NCBI RefSeq assembly: GCF_902364945.1
Contig: NZ_CABJFS010000012.1
Location: 1 to 64,000 of the forward strand
Direction: 5' to 3'
Origin: Collinsella aerofaciens
GTDB taxonomy: Bacteria; Actinomycetota; Coriobacteriia; Coriobacteriales; Coriobacteriaceae
Length of the DNA stretch: 64,000 nucleotides
In this document: positions 15,812-25,371 of the stretch, piece by piece
Numbering within the stretch: the first letter of the stretch is position 1
How the letters are laid out: each line of letters begins with the position of its first letter
Position numbers and translations under genes: made by a program
Notes under the pieces: generated by a model
Told to the model about the DNA's origin: nothing
The model's input: the letters and a program-made list of their open reading frames with translations, nothing else
The model's database searches: none

Positions 15812-18800
15812 TAGCTTCGATGATGTCATCGAAAACAGCATCTTCATTGGGTCCGATGATATTCAAGAACGAATGCCTGCGCAGTTTATAACAATGAACA
15901 GTCATAGAAGGTTTAGTCAAAATACCCATCTCGACCATTTCGTCAAGCAGTATCTCCAGAGCGCTCTGGGATTCGCATTTTAGGCATGAGATGTCGAATT
16001 CGATCGCTGATTTCTGAATAGCGTCGATACTGAAGCCGTCAAGCAGGGACTTCTGATCATCCTCGCGTTCTGCAGCAAAGCTCAACATGGCGATACACCG
16101 AGCAAGCATAAAGTATCGCTCATCGAGCTCCAGAGAGAGCCTGAACTTTTCTCTAATACTGTTGTTCAAATCATTCTTGTTAATGATTTCGCCAAGTTGC
16201 TCCTCAAGGAGAGGATACGGAGGCTGTCCATCAGCAGCACGATAATAAACGCCATACTGTTCTTTCATGGTTTCAACCAGTGTATGCCCAAAGAACTGGA
16301 TGATTCCTGGATAGTAATTTGTGTTTGTAAGGATGGTCTCCAGATGAGGGTACCTATCAACTTGGAAGCCCAAATAAAGCAGCGGCCTAGAAATTAGCTG
16401 CAGCGCTTCTTGGGGTGATAATGGTTTGACGCAAATGGGTGAACCAACTTGGCCCGAGAAGCCGTTCTCCTGAATAGCGTTTTTTGCTCTGCAAACATTA
16501 TGCAAGCCCGCAATCACAAACTTAAAGCTATTAGTAGATTCACTTTTTAGGTCGATAAGAGGCTGGAGCTCCCTGTAATGGTGCTCAGCAATAGCATTGA
16601 GAAAATTATCACACTCATCAAGAAGCAACAGAACCCTGGAAGCAAGCTTGGAGTTCATGGCTTTAGCAATCGCTGCCGCAAGGGACCGAATGTCCTCAAC
16701 CTTTCCAAGCGAAAGTTCAGCTTTTGCACCAAAAGCCTCAGCAACCTTACAGGCAACATCCTTTTCAGTCAGGCAATTAAGAATGTTGACATAGACTGCG
16801 AACTCTTTGGAATCAGGTTTTTGGCAGAGGCTTTCGGCTCTTTGAAGAAGCGCAGTCTTGCCCAACTGTCTGCCACCATAGACGATTATGGCTCCACCAG
16901 GATCCATAATGCTTCTTAGCTCAGCATCCCTGCCGCAGAACATTTCGTCTGGGGTAGGACCGCCATCGCGTACAAATGGTTGATAAAACGTAAAAGGCAA
17001 GGCGCACTTCAGCATTAACTGAAGACGTTCGGGCTCTTCGTGCAAGGCCAAGAACAATGCAAGGACCTGATCAATAACGATAAATTGAAGATGATTGTTG
17101 CTCGCATGTGATAGCTCTGCCAAGGCTCTTTTATCCTCGAGTCTCATTGGGCTATCAACAAATACGAGGGACATCCTCGTCAGTCCGGCAGCACGAACTT
17201 TAGACAAGATATCTCTAGGCGATAATGAACCGAACAACAGCAAAACATCTAGCTTTGACGGCATTTTAGTGCCAAATGCCGCAATAGGATGACTGTATTG
17301 AGTCGTTCCGCGAGAAGCGGGGCGTAGCGACGCGGAGTACCGAGCTTGGCCTTGAGAAGTGCGTTCAACTTGCCTAACAGACAATCCAAGAGCTCTCAAG
17401 AATGTAGCAATATCCTTGCAATCGGCACTTCCGGTTTTATTTCCGCGCTTTGGCCAACTTCCAACCATTTTCAAGGCGTTTTCTTTATAGCCTGAATCTT
17501 TGTAATCAGTATCCCAACTCTTCGGAGCATTCTTATTAATATAGGACTTTGCGAACTTGGCAAAATCGTTTCGGTTGTTAGATTTCTTGCAACAATCAAA
17601 TAGCTGTTTATAAACATCATCGCTAATAAACTCCGAGAAAACATCGCTCTCGGTAATAGGCGTTACGTCCAAATCAAGCTTGCCAGCATCTATTCTATTC
17701 AAATACTCTTCAACTACAGCATAGTTGCCCTCTTCAAACAAAACGGTAGCCTTATCGAGCAAGGAGGATTTTTTACCTTGGATCTTACGACGACAAGAAG
17801 ATAGCCTGCGATCAAGATCGGTCTTACGCGAAAGCGAAAGATCATCGACCTGCTTCTGAAGTCCCTTAAGGAACCACTTCCAATTGGCATAGTCTTCCAA
17901 GTCAAAGAAGAATCCCATGTTCAGACGAGCTATTTCTAGCAAGCGTTCCTTCTGTTGCTCATCAATTTTGTTGTAGGCATACGCCATTTCGAGCATATCT
18001 TTATATTTATCCAGCTCATCCAAGGCTGACTGATGCGCATTTTTACGATCAAGGTCGCTCGGAGGCAGAACCCCCTCTATTGCGCCACACAGATTCAAGA
18101 TGTTGTCGAGCTGGCCTAAATTGTCAAATAGCCTCGAACTTGGATCAGCAATCTGCCTAGCAGCCTCAGCTGAATCAAGTTTAGGGCTCAGATGGTGCTC
18201 GAGCAGAACCCTCCAAGGTTCGCAATAAACGACACGGGAGAGATCCATGTTCAAAACAGGAAGACCAGAATCAATCGAAATGCATCCAGTGGCAAGAAAT
18301 TGTTCATAGTCCATTGTGCAGGAAGAATTTCCCGTCAGTAAACGCTTTATATCGGTAAATAAAGCGTCCAGCACAGTCGAATCCACCGGATTATAAGCTG
18401 CTCCAGAAACAGAAACCTCATCGGTCAAAACAAGAATCCTGTCCTTGAGATTTCCCAGCTGTTCTAGCGCCCCCTCTCTAAATGAAGAACCGATTAGGGT
18501 GTTCCACTCCTTTAATACTTCGATGCGGTCTTCAATGGCACTAACCAAATGCTTACGAGCGGCATATTCAAGATTCATCCCTCTATTTTTCTTACCATTT
18601 ACCGCCATACGCCATTTCGAATCGATAAAGTCAGAAATGGCTTTATCCTGCTCGGCATCGGAACTGCCAACCTTGAACTGAGCAAGAACGTCTTCAATTA
18701 GAGGACGAGATTCGCGGTCATCATTAGCAACAATCGTTAGAACAGAGCCAAGATCGCTCGAATCGCCAAAACTCAACTCAAGAAATTCGGGGATGCCTTT

Positions 18801-21134
18801 AATCATCGCCTTTACTTTAGGAGGCGCGCATAGCAGCCTTGCCTTACTTTCGGTCTCGGCTATTGCCTGGTCTCTTCTCTCCTCTCCACCGAGCATCTCA
18901 ACTATCTGACTATCAAGACCTCGCTCCGGAGAAACATCCCATATTTTGAGCAGCTCATTAAACAGCGGCTTTAATACAACAAATTGCGGAAAGAGCTCAT
19001 CAAAGTTCTTGCCAAACGTTTCCGCGGTCGCATGCAGCTCATAGTCATAGGCAACTGCAGGAGCGACCATTGCCCTACAATAAGCGGCCAGCTGTAAGGC
19101 GCTAGTATCGGCAGTAACGGTAGGAAACGCAGCCTTCAATTCGGAGCCGCGATACAGGTGACGTTCAATTTTAGAATCGCAGCCATAGGCCATCTGAAGT
19201 GAAGCCAACTGAGCCCAAGGTCGATCGCCCTCCAACGAGAGGGCCTTAAGAAAATAATGCGCTGCAACTAGCGATTGGATTCTATTTTGCTCATTAAGCA
19301 GCTTGCCGACAAATAGTCGAGCTTCATCGTCTGATGGAGGCATCTTGCGTTTGACAAGTATGCTGGCCATTTGGTTCGAATCCATTTCATCCGTGATGTC
19401 AGGATGAATAGAAACATCAGAGTTTTCATGTTCGGCTTCTTGGGCGCCCGAATCGACCGCCACACCCTCTGCCCCATTTGAATCATCAGTTGAGGTGAGA
19501 TTATTACGATCGCACTCATGCACCTCATTCAGAATGACAACCTCGGAGTCTATAGCGAAGTCAGCAGGACCTTGGTCTGATTCCAAGGATTCAGATGATG
19601 AAGGTAATGGCGTATTATCTTCGTCTTCTTCATCCGCGAATTCAAGTTTCGCAAAAGCGTCTTCTAATAAGCCATCCTTTAGAACGAACCAATGGTCGAT
19701 ATTTGCGCTATCGACGTTTTCTTTTGGCGCAACGTTGGACAGAACGTTGTTGCCTTCCAACGAAAGTCTTTCGCCTTCGGGAGCGAGGACGCAGTTAATG
19801 AGCTGATCATTAAAATAGACCAAAACAGCAGAAGGAGTACTCCCAAAGAGGCTATCGAGCAGTTTTGATTTGTTCACTCCCGAATTTGAATCTTCGACAT
19901 AGCATAAGTAATCAATCAGAAGGTCGTATGAACGCAAAACCTCTACAATGTCCCTGGACTTAATATCTTTGATGCGCTCAGCAGCCGTGTCTATATTTCT
20001 AATGCCGTTTGAAATCCTGCTCTCCGGCATCGGTATTAACCAAGGTGATTTTCGGCAAGCATTCTTGTAGTTATATACGGTTTCTTTGCTACAAAGTACA
20101 GCAGCAGGGACCGTTAGGAAATATTGAGTATTGTCACTGACCGCGACTGATTCTAAATAAGTCTTTTTGACAAGACGATCGATAATCGTCTGAACGGCTT
20201 CGGGAACGGTATCCCATTCGTAAAACGATGATGCAATTCGAGCAATCTGGCCTGAAGTGAGTCCAGGCCATGACGCGAGCAGCGAGAATGTAAATCTAGC
20301 AACATATCCAGCATTCAATACGTCGCTCTGGAGTTTCTTAATGCCGAGTTTTTTCTTGCCAAGAGAAGGCCTTTGAGGCGCTAATGGAGCCGATTCTTTT
20401 TCAGCGCATCCACCATCTTCTTCAATAGAGGATAAGGCTTCACTCTTCACTTCGGAAACAGGCAAGACAGGGTCGCTCTTTGCCTGATAAACTGCAGCCT
20501 GAGGCTCCGGCTGTTTTATGGGATTCGGGTTGTGGGGTTCATAGTAGACACCTGCTATAAGACCGTAGATAATACGCTGCGGAAAGAGGCCGGCAAGTTC
20601 TTCAGAAAGATCGATACCCCTATCATCGGTCATGTCCTCATGATGTAGGGCCTCCATAAAAAGCTGTTTAGGCCTAACTACATTGTTATTTAAACCCGAT
20701 TCGCCCTGATTTAAAGACAGTGGGTCATTTTTTAGACTATCAAGCAAGTCTGATGCCTCGCTTTGAATGGGAATAAGGTCTCCCATAAAGGCATCCTTGT
20801 CAGACTTAACTCTAACAAACCTCTCAAGTAAAGAAATAATTGGTTGTAATGCAGCAATTAATTGTCGGCGTTCATTTTCGTCAATTGTTTCAATATATGA
20901 GCAAAAAGCTGCATCAGCATCATTCACACCGTCGGCGTTAGCGCAATGAATGGCAGCACCTTTTGCTTTCTCATATGCTGATCTTAAATCTGAAAGAGAA
21001 AGGCTCAGATCATGAATGGCATCTGTATTAGGTGAAATACCATGCTCTATTGAATCAAGGGCGCTACTCAATCGCTTTCTTGCAACATCAGAAAGCGCAT
21101 TAAATTGCTCAAGAGCGATTTTGGTATCAAACAT
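15792..21134 (-). CDS. very large STAND/AAA-type ATPase protein (1780 aa)
   Basis: Encodes 1780 residues, the largest gene in the island. Residues 1-150 are helical; 270-340 look like a winged helix; 500-570 are acidic and low complexity; 640-1240 are helical. Near 1390 a STAND-like module begins: MFCGRDAELRSI, the Walker A YGGRQLGKTAL near 1415-1425, the Walker B RVLLLLDECDNFL near 1500 and a sensor-like KFVIAGLHNV. The C-terminal 200 residues are helical with winged-helix character. STAND proteins act as switches that sense a ligand, often a phage protein, and release an effector. The start ATG follows AGGGG. It overlaps the HEPN-like gene. Molecular role is inferred. Confidence 0.75.
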   Translation of the reverse strand: MFDTKIALEQFNALSDVARKRLSSALDSIEHGISPNTDAIHDLSLSLSDLRSAYEKAKGAAIHCANADGVNDADAAFCSYIETIDENERRQLIAALQPIISLLERFVRVKSDKDAFMGDLIPIQSEASDLLDSLKNDPLSLNQGESGLNNNVVRPKQLFMEALHHEDMTDDRGIDLSEELAGLFPQRIIYGLIAGVYYEPHNPNPIKQPEPQAAVYQAKSDPVLPVSEVKSEALSSIEEDGGCAEKESAPLAPQRPSLGKKKLGIKKLQSDVLNAGYVARFTFSLLASWPGLTSGQIARIASSFYEWDTVPEAVQTIIDRLVKKTYLESVAVSDNTQYFLTVPAAVLCSKETVYNYKNACRKSPWLIPMPESRISNGIRNIDTAAERIKDIKSRDIVEVLRSYDLLIDYLCYVEDSNSGVNKSKLLDSLFGSTPSAVLVYFNDQLINCVLAPEGERLSLEGNNVLSNVAPKENVDSANIDHWFVLKDGLLEDAFAKLEFADEEDEDNTPLPSSSESLESDQGPADFAIDSEVVILNEVHECDRNNLTSTDDSNGAEGVAVDSGAQEAEHENSDVSIHPDITDEMDSNQMASILVKRKMPPSDDEARLFVGKLLNEQNRIQSLVAAHYFLKALSLEGDRPWAQLASLQMAYGCDSKIERHLYRGSELKAAFPTVTADTSALQLAAYCRAMVAPAVAYDYELHATAETFGKNFDELFPQFVVLKPLFNELLKIWDVSPERGLDSQIVEMLGGEERRDQAIAETESKARLLCAPPKVKAMIKGIPEFLELSFGDSSDLGSVLTIVANDDRESRPLIEDVLAQFKVGSSDAEQDKAISDFIDSKWRMAVNGKKNRGMNLEYAARKHLVSAIEDRIEVLKEWNTLIGSSFREGALEQLGNLKDRILVLTDEVSVSGAAYNPVDSTVLDALFTDIKRLLTGNSSCTMDYEQFLATGCISIDSGLPVLNMDLSRVVYCEPWRVLLEHHLSPKLDSAEAARQIADPSSRLFDNLGQLDNILNLCGAIEGVLPPSDLDRKNAHQSALDELDKYKDMLEMAYAYNKIDEQQKERLLEIARLNMGFFFDLEDYANWKWFLKGLQKQVDDLSLSRKTDLDRRLSSCRRKIQGKKSSLLDKATVLFEEGNYAVVEEYLNRIDAGKLDLDVTPITESDVFSEFISDDVYKQLFDCCKKSNNRNDFAKFAKSYINKNAPKSWDTDYKDSGYKENALKMVGSWPKRGNKTGSADCKDIATFLRALGLSVRQVERTSQGQARYSASLRPASRGTTQYSHPIAAFGTKMPSKLDVLLLFGSLSPRDILSKVRAAGLTRMSLVFVDSPMRLEDKRALAELSHASNNHLQFIVIDQVLALFLALHEEPERLQLMLKCALPFTFYQPFVRDGGPTPDEMFCGRDAELRSIMDPGGAIIVYGGRQLGKTALLQRAESLCQKPDSKEFAVYVNILNCLTEKDVACKVAEAFGAKAELSLGKVEDIRSLAAAIAKAMNSKLASRVLLLLDECDNFLNAIAEHHYRELQPLIDLKSESTNSFKFVIAGLHNVCRAKNAIQENGFSGQVGSPICVKPLSPQEALQLISRPLLYLGFQVDRYPHLETILTNTNYYPGIIQFFGHTLVETMKEQYGVYYRAADGQPPYPLLEEQLGEIINKNDLNNSIREKFRLSLELDERYFMLARCIAMLSFAAEREDDQKSLLDGFSIDAIQKSAIEFDISCLKCESQSALEILLDEMVEMGILTKPSMTVHCYKLRRHSFLNIIGPNEDAVFDDIIEANECAKV

Positions 21135-21167
21135 TGCTACACCCCTAATATAGAGATTGATGAGCTG

Positions 21168-21178
21168 ATTTTAGCACT
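21168..21178 (-). promoter_or_regulatory. candidate extended -10 promoter for the 1780-aa gene
   Basis: On the minus strand TGCTAAAAT forms an extended -10 about 35 bases upstream of the start codon, in the 158-base gap that separates the 1780-residue gene from the STAND-TPR gene. The -35 region is weak. It suggests a second transcription start inside the operon. Confidence 0.35.
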
Positions 21179-21292
21179 CGTGTCGTAGCAATAAACTTCT
21201 TCTCGATAAACGGTAAATAGTGGCCTTTAAAGACTTTTACAGTTAGACGATCCAACACGAATCAATACAAACAAACAGCCAACAATCGCCCA

Positions 21293-23692
21293 CTAAAGCT
21301 CTGCCAAAAACTTTTCAGCGGCCTTTACCGCATCTCTCGGTTTTCCCGTATCAACAGCCCATTCAGTTAGGCATTCTTTCTTATCGTTATAAACCTTCTT
21401 GTGCAACTCAAGCGCTTTACGCCCCTCGATGCGCGCCTCATCGATCAAGCCAGCATCCTTGAGCTCTCTTGCTTTGTTAGAACTAACATTGGCCAGCTGA
21501 AATCTAGCTCTCAAATAAGAGGAATCTCCCGTGGGGAAACCACCGCTTTTAAAGCCTCTATAGGCTTTTTCAAGCATGTTTTCAGCTTCAGGATACTTGC
21601 CCATCAACATGTTGGCAACGCCCTTGTTGGTAAGCACGATTAAAGCCTGAAGGCTGTTTGTGCCAAACAGAGTCTTACGCGCTTTGTAGGCCTTGTCGTA
21701 ATACTTCAAAGCCCTTTTAAGGTACTCTTGCCCTTCGGAAGCGTTGCCCTCTTGTTTAAGCTTGGCACCGTATTGTTGGCATGTTGCTCCGTAGTTGTTA
21801 ATAAAGCGAGCCTCATCGGCATCTAGTTCCTTGGCTTTTTTATCCTTAAGCGCTCTCACAACTTGATTCTGATAGTAGAAAGCCTTGTCGAAGTCTTTGA
21901 ATCGTTTCCAGGAAATACCAAGATCATTAAGCGCCGAAAGATAAATGAGCCGTTCATTCGGATAATGCTCCCTTACGTCATTTAAAACTTCAACGGTATC
22001 TGCGATGGCTTGTTCATGCCATGTTCTTTCGCCTCTGGTTAACCAAAGTTGAGTTTTAAGAGCCGCAGTCTTGAGTTTTGCTCTCAAGAAATAAATGCTA
22101 GGTTCATCTGCAGAGCTTGTAGGAGCGTAAGAACATTGAATTTCTTTATAAAGGTCATATGCCTGCTCAACTTGACCGTTGTGCCATGCCGCCTCGGCAT
22201 ATTGCATGCGAGCATTAAAAGCTGCCTCGGATCCAAGAACGTCCACACCTTCTACAGCAAGAAGTTGCCTTGCCTTGAGCACATGAAGTCTATAAGTATC
22301 CTTTGCATAGGCAGTCCTTTTATCGTCTGAGCCCAACTGCCCGAGCAAATCTCCGCACGCCTTGAAAAGCTTCAATACGACAGGGCCCTTAGCAGATCTA
22401 CGAATGAGATCGGCGACAACCTCATGCATTTCAAAGCTATCTTGCCGCTTCCATACAAAGGAAAGATTTTCAAGTTGAGCAATAGCATTAGGATCAATGA
22501 AGGATTCCCCCACTGCCATCATAAATTCGTAGTCCCAGTACTCAATAAAAGCAGCGGTATAGATGGCAGGCTTAAGGGAGGCATCGAGGCCCCGTAAATA
22601 CACTTCGACGAGATTATCATAATCAACAATGCAAAGAAGGTCGCGCCTTGCCTCCGCGACTGACGATCTATTAATCATGTCAGCAAGCATTATTAAGTAT
22701 ACGGGTATTCCTCTGGCTTTCTCCACAGCCAAGCTACGCAGCTCGGAATCACTGACTCCGCATTTCACCAACAGGTCGTCTGCTTCAGATGAGCTCATGG
22801 GCTCAAGCTGAACAGGAAAACGAACCACATTTTTCCATGCAAGTCTGCAGCGCCCAGCGACAATCCAGAGAGACCCCTTTGTCTCCGAGATGGTCTTTGC
22901 CCAATCGTATCGACCTATTCGCCATTCACCAGCAACCCAACCCAGCTTCTCAAATGTATCCAAAAAGAAGATAAGCTTCCGTTCATTGCGACCAGTCCAC
23001 GCTTCGATATCAGACTTAAGACTAGCCGCCAATGACCTTTTCAAATCACTGGAGGTTTTCTCTTCCGTTAGGCTCTTCCATTCATTACACGCTTTGGCAC
23101 TTTTAATAGAATCGGCTGCATAAACCCCAATCTCAATGGCAGCATTAAGAATAGAGCCACCAAGGCCTTGGGTAAATTGATCAATAAAGGGAGCAGCAAG
23201 ACCCGACAACATCGTCGAAATCTCGACTCCCTTATTTTTTGCTTGCTCAAAATCAGCGCAGAACTCGGCTTTAGCCAATGCAAAATTCGATGCTTTTGCT
23301 CTCCATGCGTAGTAATTCATCCTAAAGGTTGGACTTGGCACTCCGTTGCATGCAAGAAGATCCGAGAGCTCTTTTAGAATCTTCTCTTCAGAGGTTATCT
23401 CTTCTCCTTCAAAGCTATGCCTGGTAACAACGGTATTGTGGGTAAACCTATGTGTAAAGTCGGAATACAACTCTTCCATGAGGAACGTCTTCCCAAGCCC
23501 GCCGGTCCCGTAGATCGAAAAGACCTTGCCAGTCCCGTTTTCCTTCGAAAGCACTTCGGCAGCAACTTCTTGAATATGCGCTCGCGAACTTGAACGACCG
23601 CTCATCTCAGACGATGGCTTCAAGGTGTAGTCATTGGCCATGCTTGCTGCATAGCTCTGATCGTCGCCAAGAACAAAGACATCAGTTCCCAT
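21293..23692 (-). CDS. STAND NTPase with TPR sensor domain
   Basis: Encodes 799 residues. The P-loop YGTGGLGKTF (residues 61-70) and Walker B KLIFFLDTFEKLG (about 245-257) define an NB-ARC/NACHT-type STAND NTPase. A winged-helix region follows, then roughly 300 C-terminal residues of TPR-like helical pairs (for example DLGISWKRFKDFDKAFYYQN and MLMGKYPEAENMLEKA). This is the architecture of bacterial NLR-like Avs and related defence sensors, in which TPRs recognise a phage protein. No N-terminal effector domain is visible: the P-loop begins near residue 60. The killing function must therefore reside elsewhere, perhaps in neighbouring genes. The start ATG has GGGG upstream. A 54-residue gene precedes it by 30 bases. 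Confidence 0.8.
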   Translation of the reverse strand: MGTDVFVLGDDQSYAASMANDYTLKPSSEMSGRSSSRAHIQEVAAEVLSKENGTGKVFSIYGTGGLGKTFLMEELYSDFTHRFTHNTVVTRHSFEGEEITSEEKILKELSDLLACNGVPSPTFRMNYYAWRAKASNFALAKAEFCADFEQAKNKGVEISTMLSGLAAPFIDQFTQGLGGSILNAAIEIGVYAADSIKSAKACNEWKSLTEEKTSSDLKRSLAASLKSDIEAWTGRNERKLIFFLDTFEKLGWVAGEWRIGRYDWAKTISETKGSLWIVAGRCRLAWKNVVRFPVQLEPMSSSEADDLLVKCGVSDSELRSLAVEKARGIPVYLIMLADMINRSSVAEARRDLLCIVDYDNLVEVYLRGLDASLKPAIYTAAFIEYWDYEFMMAVGESFIDPNAIAQLENLSFVWKRQDSFEMHEVVADLIRRSAKGPVVLKLFKACGDLLGQLGSDDKRTAYAKDTYRLHVLKARQLLAVEGVDVLGSEAAFNARMQYAEAAWHNGQVEQAYDLYKEIQCSYAPTSSADEPSIYFLRAKLKTAALKTQLWLTRGERTWHEQAIADTVEVLNDVREHYPNERLIYLSALNDLGISWKRFKDFDKAFYYQNQVVRALKDKKAKELDADEARFINNYGATCQQYGAKLKQEGNASEGQEYLKRALKYYDKAYKARKTLFGTNSLQALIVLTNKGVANMLMGKYPEAENMLEKAYRGFKSGGFPTGDSSYLRARFQLANVSSNKARELKDAGLIDEARIEGRKALELHKKVYNDKKECLTEWAVDTGKPRDAVKAAEKFLAEL

Positions 23693-23722
23693 TGCAGTAC
23701 CCCAATCTTATAGTTTCAGAAG

Positions 23723-23887
23723 TTATCGATAGTCGCTTCCAGTTTCTTTTCGAAGGGATTTCAGAGTTTTATCCTTTCTGGCCTTACGACCATCAGAGTT
23801 CCTAAGTGTTCCTGCAGGAAGGTCATGCTTCTTCTCGTAGGTACCAACCGTACAGTCGCTTCTCGTTTTCCTGACTTTTCCAAACAT
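23723..23887 (-). CDS. small basic protein heading the STAND operon
   Basis: Encodes 54 residues, about one third Lys/Arg/Asp/Glu, with no motif I recognise. The ATG at 23887 follows GTAAGGAGGAAAGGA, one of the strongest ribosome binding sites in the window, and the stop lies 30 bases before the STAND-TPR gene. A longer reading from 23965 ignores this site. Size, charge and position suggest a small regulator, antitoxin or effector of the STAND system. It is easily missed by length-filtered gene calling. Confidence 0.6.
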   Translation of the reverse strand: MFGKVRKTRSDCTVGTYEKKHDLPAGTLRNSDGRKARKDKTLKSLRKETGSDYR

Positions 23888-24037
23888 TCCTTTCCTCCTT
23901 ACATAGGACGTAATATGCCAGCAATAAATACAAACAGCGAATGGTCCGAGGTATGCGCGGCTCACATAAAGCGAGTGCTCTATAATTCGCTGTGTGAAAG
24001 AATCGAAGCTTTATTAGCAATGAGGGCTATAAGGGGT

Positions 24038-24070
24038 GGGCGGCCCTTTGCAGAAAGCAAAGGGCCGCCC
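24038..24070. terminator. strong stem-loop ending the capsule operon
   Basis: A perfect 14-base stem, GGGCGGCCCTTTGC and its complement, surrounds a 5-base loop. It lies about 110 bases past the capG-like stop and before the defence operon. No clear T-run is present on either strand. It probably stops the capsule transcript before it enters the defence operon. I see nothing else in 23,888-24,182. Confidence 0.55.
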
Positions 24071-24182
24071 ATTGTACTAATTCCTCAATACAAATCTTTC
24101 GTATAGAATTTGTCGGCAACATCTGCAAGATGTTTAGCCGATAATTGGCAATATTTAAAATGGCTATCCATTAGTAATGAGG

Positions 24183-25367
24183 CTAGAGGCTCTTCCTCCA
24201 CACCATCTTGTCCACGACGCCGGTGTAGCTCTGGATGATCTTGACCACCTTGGTGGACACGGTCTCGTCGGCGTAGTCGGGGACGGGAGCCTCGGGCAGC
24301 GACCCCTCCGCATCGAGCTCGACGGCGGTGCGGACGGCCTGGAGCAGGCCGCGCTCGCTGATGCCGGCCAGCGTGAAGCACGCCTTGTCCAGGGCCTCGG
24401 GGCGCTCGGTGGAGGTGCGGATGCACACCGCCGGGAACGGATGCCCGACGCTCGCGAAGAAGCTGGACTCCTCGGGCAGGGTACCGGAGTCAGACACCAC
24501 GGCGAAGGCGTTCATCTGCAGGCAGTTGTAGTCGTGGAAGCCCATGGGCTCGTGCATGCGGACGCGGGGGTCGAGCTGAAAGCCGGTGGCCTCCAGGCGC
24601 TTGCGGGAGCGCGGGTGACAGGAGTACAGGATCGGCATGTCGTACCTCTCGGCCAGCGCGTTAATGGCGGTGAACAGGCTCGTGAAGTTGACCTCGGTGT
24701 CGATGTTCTCCTCGCGGTGGGCGGACAGCAGCATGTACTTCTTCGGCTCCAGCCCGAGCTCGGTCAGGACGTCCGACGCCTCGATCTTCTCCAGGTTGGC
24801 GCGCAGGACCTCTGCCATGGGCGACCCGGTGACGTAGGTGCGCTCGGGGGCGCAGCCGGTGTCCTTCAGGTAGCGGCGGGCGTGCTCGGAGTAGGCCAGG
24901 TTGACGTCGGAGATCACGTCGACGATGCGGCGGTTGGTCTCCTCGGGCAGGCACTCGTCCTTGCAGCGGTTGCCCGCCTCCATGTGGAAGATGGGGATGT
25001 GCAGGCGCTTGGCCGCGATGGCGGACAGGCAGCTGTTAGTGTCGCCCAGGATCAGAAGGGCGTCGGGCTGGACCTGGACCATGAGCCTGTAGCTCGCGGC
25101 GATGATGTTGCCCACGGTCTCGCCGAGGTCGGCGCCCACGGCGTCCAGGTAGACGTCGGGGTCGGCGAGCTCCAGGTCGCGGAAGAAGATGCCGTTGAGC
25201 GTGTAGTCGTAGTTCTGACCGGTGTGCGCCAGCAGGCAGTCGAAGTGGCGGCGGCACTTCTTGATGACCTCGGACAGGCGGATGACCTCGGGGCGGGTGC
25301 CCACGATAATGAGCAGCTTCAGGCGGCCGTCGTCCTCGAATGCGATATCGGAATAGTCCTTGCCCAT
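24183..25367 (-). CDS. capG: UDP-GlcNAc 2-epimerase-like enzyme, CapG/FnlC type
   Basis: Encodes 394 residues of the non-hydrolysing UDP-N-acetylglucosamine 2-epimerase fold: IIVGTRPEVIRLSEVI near residue 20, TGQNYD, LGDTNSC, HMEAGNRC and EETNRR. In the CapE-CapF-CapG pathway this enzyme performs the last step, converting UDP-N-acetyl-L-pneumosamine to UDP-N-acetyl-L-fucosamine. Assignment to CapG rather than WecB rests on the adjacent capF and on capE in the same operon. The ATG has GGAGG upstream, 4 bases after the capF stop. It is GC-rich, unlike the Wzx to pyruvyl transferase genes upstream. Confidence 0.85.
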   Translation of the reverse strand: MGKDYSDIAFEDDGRLKLLIIVGTRPEVIRLSEVIKKCRRHFDCLLAHTGQNYDYTLNGIFFRDLELADPDVYLDAVGADLGETVGNIIAASYRLMVQVQPDALLILGDTNSCLSAIAAKRLHIPIFHMEAGNRCKDECLPEETNRRIVDVISDVNLAYSEHARRYLKDTGCAPERTYVTGSPMAEVLRANLEKIEASDVLTELGLEPKKYMLLSAHREENIDTEVNFTSLFTAINALAERYDMPILYSCHPRSRKRLEATGFQLDPRVRMHEPMGFHDYNCLQMNAFAVVSDSGTLPEESSFFASVGHPFPAVCIRTSTERPEALDKACFTLAGISERGLLQAVRTAVELDAEGSLPEAPVPDYADETVSTKVVKIIQSYTGVVDKMVWRKSL

Positions 25368-25371
25368 GCGG

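Noticed and set aside
24038..24070. Large stem-loop as a replication or attachment site
   Set aside because: It is a simple GC-rich hairpin between convergent-reading blocks of the same strand and is better explained as the capsule operon terminator.
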